NCBI GenBank assembly: GCA_946902985.2
Contig: OX336395.1
Location: 292,821,065 to 292,885,064, forward strand
Direction of reading: 5' to 3'
Origin: Meconema thalassinum
Taxonomy: Eukaryota > Arthropoda > Insecta > Orthoptera > Tettigoniidae
Length of the DNA stretch: 64,000 nt
The notes under the pieces are model-generated. The model made no database searches, was not told the origin of the DNA, and was given only the letters and a program-made list of their open reading frames with translations. This document shows positions 55,713 through 64,000 of this stretch, piece after piece; position 1 is the first letter of the stretch; the number at the start of each line of letters is the position of its first letter. Made by a program: the position numbers and the translations under genes.

Positions 55713-58431
55713 TGAACCCTTTACCCTCTGATGGATAAATGATTCGATGTTTTATTTCTTCAATTAATAAATATTTCCACCAGCGTCATAAAAATAGCCA
55801 GACGGAGAAGAGGAAATTTCAAGCATTTGTTGGAGACAATGGGGACATACCTGCAGCAGTTTGACAAAAGGCTAAATACTTAGGATTGTGAAAAGATAGA
55901 CCCTAGCAATGATTCAGAAGGACAGGTGGTGGCCACCTCAAAATAGAAAGGACGCGTGGTGAGACACGCTTATGGCATGTTCATTGTAATATTCGCGCCT
56001 AGAAAAAATATGATGCAGTAACGTGAGTGGCTGATGAAAATACTAGACACTCCTACGAGGCCAAGGTCTGATAAAAACCGCCAAGTTACAGAAAATGTGG
56101 AACCAATGGGAGAAGAATGCTTACCAGCGCGGCAAGTCTAGCTTGGGCACGCGATGGCTAGCATTAACGCGGGAGATCGGCTAGACAACATCTCTACGAT
56201 CGATTCTAGGATTAATGGGCATATTCCTGACCTGCGCAAATTTACGAGTTCAGTGATATTGATTTCATTCCTGTACCACTATTATTTTGAGAAATTTTTA
56301 TATAATTTCCCCCTCTATCAATACCTAGGGCCGGTTCATTTATGAGTGGCGTGAAGAGCCAAGACATTGCTATTACTTTTGTTCGTCTGAGGATGGAAGC
56401 TTATTATATTTTGTGTGTCGAGGACACAGGTTACTTTACATTTTGTGCGTCTAAGGACGTAGACACTTATACTTTTGCGTGTCATGTGGACACAGAAATT
56501 ATTAATAAATGTGTTAAATTCAGTGATAGGTAGTCACAGTACTATATTTTGTAGGGACAGTAGCATCGACAATTCGCCAACAGACTGTTCCGGGGAAAGT
56601 AGTACCTGAAACGGCGAATTTAGTAGTCAGATATCGAGTGTATAATAATCTAACTTTTTGAATCAGCACGAGAGATGACATCGCTTATCCTGGAAGAAGT
56701 TTGGAACTATCAACACTCCGTCCAGATGGCTGAGATGAGCTAAGAAGCATTCAGTTTGGAGATGGCATCTGATGTCCTTTGACGGGTGACTGGCCGAGGA
56801 TGAGTACAAAATAATATTCTTATTATCTGATAAATTAACTTATGGTATATGGGACATATTTTTGTAAATATTTTGCTAGTGTGATTAACGTAGTATATTT
56901 AGTTTTGGTCTGACACACCTTTTGCATGGAAACAGCTCGCATAAATGTTATTAGTGGAAGGTTCTTGTTTGTTTTTTGTTGTAACTAACGTAGCTATGTG
57001 GACGACCGTGTTTGCATATGTTACGCAATGCGGTTAAAAACGTCTCTCGGAGATATGTTGTGTTTCAGAAGTAGGACTGAAGTAATATAATTATACAGTA
57101 GATTGGAGGGTAATTAAATTTTTTAAGGTTTATTATTGATCAGATTCAGTGAGATTATTGCCTTTGGAGCAATGTGATTTGTGACGAAGAGCAGTCAGCT
57201 CTATCGTAGGTTTTAATATTTTTTTTAATAGTTTGTGAGCATCTATTCAGCCGACCTGTGTGAAAAACGTAATGTCATTCCCAGATGTGTGAGTGTGTGT
57301 ATTTTGTGGTCATTACAAGCGGGAATTTCAGCGTAGACTGATTTCTGTCAGCTTGGTGCCATGTCCATATTGTTACCTTGCGAGGGCAATTGTGGCTATT
57401 TTGATTAATGTCTGACCATATGTTTAGGTGGTTGAGATTTGTTGCTGTTGATTCTTTGAGATAACGGCACAGCTGGTCAGTTATTTTTACACACTGGAGT
57501 TGGGACAATGACAAGTATTGAGGAAGGGGGAGCTGTTTCACAAGACGGACTGAAGGTTGCAAGCGAGGTCATTAGTGGGGAGTGCTTGTTTGGCTCCGTA
57601 ATTACTTGAAATACAGAATTAAGAACTGATCAATGATAAAAATTGTTTAAATAAATGAGAGTTGCCTACGAATCACGATAATCTCCGAAGCGTTAGCTTA
57701 ACATGCAGTTTTGTTCATATAAAGTAATCTCAGTCGGTCAGGCTTTTGTTGTTGTTGATTTAAGTCCATGTTTATATTCCATATCAGTGACCCGTGAAGT
57801 CACGTGTGATGCTGTATTTCCTTGTTTGTGTATTGAGCAATTGGCCGGAGTTGGCAGCTCATTTTGTCAAGTGCGTCATCGCGCTAATGGAGGGTCTCGA
57901 GGGAGATTTCTGTAAATAGTAGATTTTAGTGTGTGTGTCAGCATTAAATTTTTAAGGGTTTTTATTAGTGTCATGTTCCATATCCGTAAACGTTGATTTA
58001 CGAGATGATTGTTCGTAAGCATCGTGGCTGTTAACCCGTTGTAAACGAACAGTCATTCAAGTACTCATTCCTCGTAGTTAGTCATTACGCGTATATAAAA
58101 TCCAAATGCAAGTTAGTGGAACCAGGATCCACATTTTTATAAGGGGGAGATCCGTCTGACTCCTCAGCATTGATAGATATTCCTATCAGGGGAAAATTCA
58201 GGGAGGATTTTTTTATTATTGTTGTTTATATTCTTCTTATGCACTATTAGTCATTAAATCATGTTATTATTTTACATCCTGTCACCTTTCTTTCTTAATT
58301 ATAGTTTTAATCCTATGACCCTTACCTCAGTAGAGCATGTTGTTTGGCGAACGTAAACATCACACTAGGAACTGAGCGCGACCCCTTGATCAAGATTCTT
58401 GCATATAAACACTGCTATTCTGAAGGGTTCA
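55713..58431. mobile_element. 2.7-kb TG...CA element (LTR-like, possibly solo LTR)
   Basis: Starts TGAACCCTT and ends AAGGGTTCA, with a 4-bp duplication CTAT on both sides (55709-55712 and 58432-58435). TG...CA ends and a 4-bp duplication suit an LTR retrotransposon. No gag-pol ORF is present, so it would be a very long solo LTR or a non-autonomous element. The 9-bp inverted ends would also fit a DNA transposon. Confidence 0.55.
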
Positions 58432-59055
58432 CTATGGCCTACATATATTAAAATCCATCATAGCGACATTCCGAAATATTTAGACGGTTCTCAATATCTG
58501 TTAATCTACTACAGCAATCAAACTGAAATTGTGTAAGTGTATAGAGGCTATAAGCATAAGTTCACCTATGGGACGTTCAATAACCTGGCAAGCACAAATC
58601 CAACATGGCGGAGACGCAAACTCGAAATATTCAAATGGAAGTTTCTTGCGTTTTAACCATCCGAGCGCAGTGAAACTTGATACGGTATATGCTTATAGTT
58701 TTTTTTATCGACTGGCATCTAATTCATTTAAATTATTTTCATAACGACAAGATGGCGGCTGAGCGAAATATTAAAATCCCGCTTTTATTTCTTGTGTCCT
58801 AATCATGTGATTGAAGTTTGAATAAAACACCTACACAATAATCTTCTTGTAATAGTGCACAAATTTAAGGCATATAGTATAAAAATCCAACGTGGTGACC
58901 ATCCAAAATATTTAGACGGTTCTCAATATCTACGAATCTATTACAGCAATCAAACTGACAATTTGTATGTTGATAGAGGCAATTAATATTAGTAGGATAT
59001 ATGAAAATAGGCTGTTTAGTTCTTCACGGAACTACTTGTTTCATATATGAAAATA
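58432..59055 (-). repeat. Long inverted repeat, outer part of right arm
   Basis: Reverse complement of 25985-26930 without the SINE. It includes the same 'acagcaatcaaactga' and 'ttcacggaactacttgtttc' text seen inverted in the left arm. Confidence 0.75.
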
Positions 59056-59229
59056 GGCTAAAAAAATGCACTGTAGTGTAACTTATTCAAAATATTGTAA
59101 CCATTCTTTATTTTATAATTATTACAAAACTATTTTCCGTTTGATTTGATTTTTTTTTTAATTTCCTATTGTTGTGTGCCCCACCTTATCATTTCGCACA
59201 GGGCCCCGCAAGGTCTGGGTCCGCCACTG
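59056..59229. repeat. hAT right terminal region
   Basis: 174 bases ending CTGGGTCCGCCACTG, the partner of 25700. No coding trace. Confidence 0.7.
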
Positions 59230-59237
59230 CAGTCTAT

Positions 59238-59790
59238 CTTGTCTAGGGCTAACAGACAAGATTAGCTGGATATTGATAAGTTCCCTCATTAATATGGGCT
59301 GAATTCAGTCCCTCAACTAGGCCTAAATGGCCTTTTTATTGGTCAACCCCTAGACAAGACAGCTGCACAGTAGTTTAATATTTTAGGGGTGGAACAGTGA
59401 GGTCGTCTGCCCCCTTGGGCTGCACACTGGTCAATCTTATCACTTATCACAGTCCCTAAGGACATCGAACGGACCACACACAATAGAAAATGGCTGCACA
59501 GTGGTCAGTCCTTAGATAAGATAAGCTGCGCATTTGTTAGTCCGTAGACAAGATAGTTGCTCATTACTCAGTCCTTAGACAAGATGGGCTGCCCATTGTT
59601 CAATCCCTTGAGATGCTGAACTACACACTGGTTTCTCCCTACGGAAAAAAAAAGGAGCTGCACTATTGTTAGACCCTAGACAATATGGGATGCAGACTGG
59701 TCGTCCTTAGAGAAGATAGTTGCACATTACTCAGTTCCTAAACAAGATAGTCTGCTCATTGGTTAGTCCCGTAAGATGCTGAATAGGGTT
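59238..59790. repeat. Degenerate ~33-bp tandem repeats
   Basis: Loose copies of 'ccctagacaagatgggctgcacattggtcagt'. Further copies are at about 60170-60250 and 61990-62090, so the array was broken up by later insertions. Confidence 0.65.
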
Positions 59791-59799
59791 ATCCTAAAC

Positions 59800-60165
59800 A
59801 CTTATTACTGTGCGTCTCGCGAGCACAAACTCCTGTGCATTTGTCGTGCACAGTCGGGATGTTTCGGCATTGCTCGGGATTCCCAAAAGCAGCAAAGAGC
59901 AACAGACAATAGACACTTCACATCCAAGTCCTGTAACAAACTTGGATCATGAGCAAGCAAACATGAAGCGCACCTGCGCCTCTTCATAAAAAGGGAGGTA
60001 GCGCGCAGTTCGCTACTCCTGTGGGGGTCCGGACGGGGACACCTAGAGCCCGCTGATGAGCCAGCTTGGTGTCCTAGGCGAAACTCCACACAAGACGCAG
60101 CACAAACCTATACAATTTGCTGATTTTTAATTCACTGGCCGTGAAAGCTAATATACCATCTTTTT
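59800..60165. repeat. Dispersed repeat, copy 1
   Basis: Bases 59815-59945 match 62098-62222. Bases 59995-60145 match the fold-back region and its flank at about 6160-6300. Minus ORF 59805-60089 is a by-product. Confidence 0.65.
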
Positions 60166-60264
60166 GCTGCACTTATGTTAGTCCCTAAACAATGTGGGAT
60201 GAACACTGGTCAGCCCTTAGATAGGCTGCACATTTGGTACTCCGTAGAGAAGAAGTTGAATATT

Positions 60265-61130
60265 TAAGGGCCTTATTTTTTGGTGAAATAAAACTGTTGA
60301 TTTCGGCGTTAAAACTGACACTATTTCGGTGGGTATTTCGCGAAATAAATTGTCATAACAATCGATGTTTCAACTGAAATCATCCTTATAGTATGGGGTA
60401 AATCTAACAATGAATGCTTTTGTTGTGTCTATTACAAATTGCTCTCTATCACTTATTTGCCGTTTAGAATTATATACATTTGCTTCTTCTTTTTATGCGT
60501 TTTTGAATCCCTGCTGAGTTTATCGTACGTCTCTCTTCGTTCCCACTGAATACGAACATTGTAGTAGCGTATTTAAACATTAGAATATTTCTTGCAGCGT
60601 CAAATATATAGAACCACTCATCGTTGTATTGCTTGGACCTCGATAAAACTGCTGTGACTTTAGTTTTCAGCATTTTTATATTTAAATAATGTTTTATCAG
60701 TCGTGAACTCCCACAGCTGTATCTACGACCACAACTCAATTTGATGTGATCGATAGCATATATCGATTTTCATTGATAGCCGTAGAGATCGACGAACTGA
60801 ATACAAATACTTCCGGCTTTGTGAGCATTTGTTTAGAGAATATGCAGCACAAGCAATCAAATGAGAAGAAAACCACCACGGTCAGTTCCTCAGAAGCATA
60901 TAAACGTTTATTGGAGAGCTTTTTCGATAATATTTCTCATTTTTTCGTACCAAGCGAAGTATATTTCGTGATTATTTCCTCAATTCGCGCATAAAATCAG
61001 ATTTCGTGATATTTCGCGAGTTCATTTTGCTAAAATACGCTTCTTTAAGTACCTAGGTCATATATAGGCAAGAAAGAAGATATGAAGAAATTTCGCGTGT
61101 ATCGCTATTCCCAAAAAAATACGGCCCCTA
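60265..61130 (-). mobile_element. hAT transposon fossil (866 bp)
   Basis: Ends TAAGGGCCTTATTTTTTGG and, reversed, TAGGGGCCGTATTTTTTTGG. The exact 8-bp duplication TGAATATT is at 60257-60264 and 61131-61138. On the minus strand 60470-60700 encodes a KTKVTAVLSRSKQYNDEW start followed, after a frame change, by a basic YNVRIQWERR segment like a decayed BED zinc finger of a hAT transposase. Confidence 0.85.
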
Positions 61131-61152
61131 TGAATATTACTCAGTCCCTAGA

Positions 61153-61988
61153 GAATAGCGCCTTCGATGGCATAGTTGGTAGCATGCTGAGCTTCTATGC
61201 TCAAGATCGCGGGTTCAAACCCGGCCGAAGTCGTCGGATTTTTTTAAGAGCGTTAAAAATCCCTCAGTATGCCTTCCTTCGGAGGGGAAGTAAAGCCGGC
61301 GGTCCCATGTCATAGATTTATGGCATGTTAACGAAACTTCCACTAATCACATCTGTGTGAAGCAAAATTGTATAGGTTAGGAATGTAAACAACGCTCTTA
61401 GGTTTCTACGTTCGTTGCCAAGAGCCGACTGCGGTGGCGTCTAGTAGTCTAGTTCTGAACTAGACCTAGTAGTCGTTGACGGTGGCGTTTGGCGGCAAAA
61501 GTAGGAACTATTTGAAAAATTCAATGTTGCAGTCGTTACTTGAACTAAAAAAAAATACAGATACACACACTAATACAGCCATCACATTTCACACCGGTTA
61601 TCAGACAGATTCTACACACACCCAAAGTACACGGGGCTACATGACCGCGTTTTCGCAGCCCCTAAACTAAGGAGCCAACCAACCACCAACCATCTGTGTG
61701 AAGCTAAATTATATTCCTACGTTCGTTGCCAGGAGCCCACTGCGGTGGCATCTAGTAGCTAAGTTCTGATCTAGTAGTCGTCGACGGTGTCGTTTGGCGG
61801 CATAAATAGAAATTATTTGAAAAATTCAAAGTCTGTAGTCCTTACTTGAATTATAAAACAGATAACACACACTAATACAGTCATCACAATTAACACCGGT
61901 TATCAGACAGATTCTACACCCACCCAAAGTACACGGGGCTACATGACCGCGTTGTCGCAGCCCCTAAACTGAGGAACCAGCCAACCAA
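61153..61988 (+). mobile_element. SINE family A with doubled 3' half
   Basis: Full copy to about 61690, then a second 3' half (61691-61988) from the 'tctgtgtgaagc' point. The 8-bp duplication TCCCTAGA at 61145-61152 and 61989-61996 encloses both, suggesting one insertion of a dimeric RNA or a later internal duplication. Confidence 0.75.
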
Positions 61989-61996
61989 TCCCTAGA

Positions 61997-62418
61997 CAAG
62001 ATGGGCTGCTCATTCGTCAGTCGCTTGAGAACCTGAACTACTACACTGGTTAATCCCTAGGGAGAAAGAGCTGCACATTACTCAGTACTTACTTTCGGGA
62101 GCGCAAACTCCTGTGCATTTTTCGTACACAGTCGGAATGTTTCAGTATCCCTCGGGATTCCTAGACCAGCAAAGAGCAGCAGACAAGAGACACTCCACAT
62201 CCAAGTTCTGTAACATACTTTATCAAACATGGAGGAGTGTTGTCGATTAACGATGCAATTTGCTGTTGATTCGCATTATTAACGCGAACTGGTCATAATG
62301 CTTCAAGTAAAGTTGAAAACATACCAGGCGCAGAATAAATGCATTGACAACAGTAACCTTGCAAATTCGTGGGTAAAGTGTACCAGTGGTATCGAGCCTG
62401 GTCTATATCCTAACGTGG
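61997..62418. other. Tandem repeat remnant and dispersed repeat, copy 2
   Basis: The ~33-bp repeats resume, followed by 62098-62222, which matches 59815-59945. The rest is unassigned. Confidence 0.5.
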
Positions 62419-63681
62419 GCAGTACACTATCGCCGAACATTCGCCCGAATGTTTCGCCGAATGTTCGGGTGGGATTGCGACCGCGAATGTAGACGAATGT
62501 GCAACCCGAACCACCCCGAACTAACCAAGTACACCATTGCCTAACTATGCCGAACCCAATCGTGCGTATTCGCTGCAAAACATTCCCGCCAAACCCGCTC
62601 ATTGTGACCTTTATCGTTAGAACAAATCTTTTTATTTTTTTCCCAAAAAAGTCAATTTTTCCTATATTTTGGAAACTAGGATGTTTAAAAAAAGTTTGTT
62701 TCACGTAAATGAATGGTCCTTACCCTCTCTACCCCCAAACCAAGTTTCAAGTCTCTAGGGCGAAAACTAAAAACGTTCAATTATGAAAGTAGGCGATTTT
62801 TCGAAAACCAAACATTCTGAAAGGTGTTATAAAGGCTTAAACGAATGGTCTCTATGTTCTTTATCGTTAGAACAAAACTTTTTTTTTCATATTTTCCAAA
62901 AAAGCCCAATTTTGAAATTGGCTATATTTTGGAAACTAAGAATTTTCCAAAAATGTGTAGTTTACGTAAATCAATGGTCTTTACCCCCTCTACCAAGAAA
63001 CCACGCTTCAGGTCCCTAGGACAAAACCCAAAAAAATCAATTTTAAAAGTAGGCTATATTTAAAAGAAACATCCTAAAAAATGTTATATAGGCTTAAAAT
63101 AATGGTCTCTATGTCCTTTATCATTAGAACAAAACTTTTTTTTTTCATAAAAAAAAAGTCCAATTTTCAAAATTGCCGATATTTTGGAAACTAAGAATTT
63201 TGCAAAAACGTTTGTTTGACGTAAATGAATGGTCTTTACCCTCTCTACCCACAAACCAAGTTTCAGTCTCTAGGACGAAACAATCAGTAGGAGGGTGGTG
63301 GGGCTTCTGACGTCAGAGGGAGTGGTGGTGGTGGGCTTAGAAACAACAGCGTTTCTTCATTAGACCGCTCCATCAATAAATAAAGAAATCGCACCAGTTA
63401 ACAAAGTAAATAATCAACGATCACTGCACTGAATACTGTGGACAGAGCGCGTGCGTGGCTACACGAATGCAAGCGAGTGTGTACTGGCTCAAGTTAGTAC
63501 CTGTCCGCGCTCGACATTCGCCCTCGCTCGTCTCCTTTGATCCGTGTCGGTAGACCGCCAAAATAGCGAGCGCAGCCGAACACGAATGTTGGCGATGCGA
63601 ACTACCCCGAATGTACACGAGCACACAGGGTACACTATCGCGCTCGTCTCAGTTCGCCTACATTCGGCGATAGTGTACTGC
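62419..63681. mobile_element. 1.26-kb inverted-repeat element (MITE-like) with Polinton-terminus-like interior
   Basis: A perfect 19-bp terminal inverted repeat GCAGTACACTATCGCCGAA is at 62419-62437 and 63663-63681. Sub-terminal regions are rich in ATTCG/CGAAT words on both sides. No target duplication is obvious, so the superfamily is open. Confidence 0.7.
62620..63300. repeat. Relic related to Polinton terminal repeats, ~2.5 tandem units
   Basis: Units about 258 bases apart, marked by 'tattttggaaacta' at about 62670, 62925 and 63180. Each carries 'aatggtctttaccc' and 'caagtctctagg' text. The same order occurs in the Polinton terminus at about 37260-37460. Diverged, but clearly related. Confidence 0.7.
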
Positions 63682-64000
63682 AGGCTTTGGGCCTCAAGTT
63701 CAATTTTCTTCTTTCATATGCCAGAAATGTGAGTTATGTTCAGAAAATGCAACGATTGTGTGACAGCACAAAAAATAAAACCCAATCACCTTAAGCCTAC
63801 TACTTCACCCTACCCGTCAAAATTAATTCTATATATAACTGAGCTGGGGAGCGTGCATTTCAAAGGTATAGACACATAACTTGAAATTCGCACTTAACGT
63901 TGTATAAAATTTTAACAAGTTGAAACCAATATCTATACAAACATGTTTTCTTGGCGTTCGATCGCGTGCGGGTGCATGTGGATTGTGATTTGTGATGATG
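63682..64000. other. No assignable gene
   Basis: Nothing recognisable. Confidence 0.45.

Larger units (their letters stand above)
25700..59229. mobile_element. hAT-like element carrying a deep nest of insertions (33.5 kb span)
   Basis: Left end CAGGGGCGGATCTAG and right end (reversed) CAGTGGCGGACCCAG form a hAT-type terminal repeat. The exact 8-bp duplication CAGTCTAT lies at 25692-25699 and 59230-59237. Only about 280 bases at the left and 175 at the right are hAT-specific; the rest is later insertions. The span is far larger than any hAT because of the nest (long inverted repeat, tandem repeats, Penelope-like fragment, Polinton). Confidence 0.75.

Overview
The window reads as a transposon-dense, gene-poor stretch of a large invertebrate genome. 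An insect is most likely, judging by the several tRNA-headed SINE families and the fossils of hAT, mariner, pogo, Penelope-like and non-LTR elements. Species cannot be fixed from this sequence. I found no host protein-coding gene, rRNA or functional tRNA.

The centrepiece is a complete Polinton/Maverick element of the adintovirus-like type at 37030-54514 (17,485 bp). It starts AG and ends CT, has inverted termini of about 1.75 kb (37030-38781 and 52757-54514) and is flanked by a perfect 6-bp target duplication ATAGAT. Leftward genes next to the left terminus are a DDE integrase with a C-terminal chromodomain-like segment, an acidic conserved protein and a packaging ATPase. Rightward genes form a virion block: a fibre-like protein, two basic or hydrophobic core-type ORFs, an adenain-like protease, a penton-like minor capsid protein, a small overlapping ORF and a double-jelly-roll major capsid protein. 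They are followed by a BIR (IAP-like) gene, two poorly known ORFs and a parvovirus-type phospholipase A2 gene. A protein-primed type B DNA polymerase runs leftward from the right end and is cut by one in-frame TGA. Together these are the parts expected of an integrated virus that replicates with its own polymerase, packages its own DNA and builds a capsid.

The surroundings are nested. The Polinton sits in a Penelope-like fragment (36875-54951). That fragment sits in the right arm of a ~1.5-kb long inverted repeat (left arm 25985-27826; right arm in pieces at 36722-36874, 54952-55712 and 58432-59055). The inverted repeat lies inside a hAT-like element with 8-bp duplications CAGTCTAT (25700-59229). 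A 2.7-kb TG...CA element, a SINE and two blocks of ~165-bp tandem repeats (27830-32868) are also inside.

Left of this (1-25.7 kb) lie hAT elements with exact 8-bp duplications (1850-2383, 4875-5881, 11690-17846, and an approximate case 17935-18603), LINE reverse-transcriptase fossils, mariner and pogo relics, SINE copies with clear target duplications and a tandem segmental duplication (14626-17427). To the right (59.2-64 kb) are degenerate ~33-bp repeats, another hAT fossil (60265-61130), a SINE with a doubled 3' half, and a 1.26-kb inverted-repeat element whose interior resembles the Polinton termini (62419-63681).
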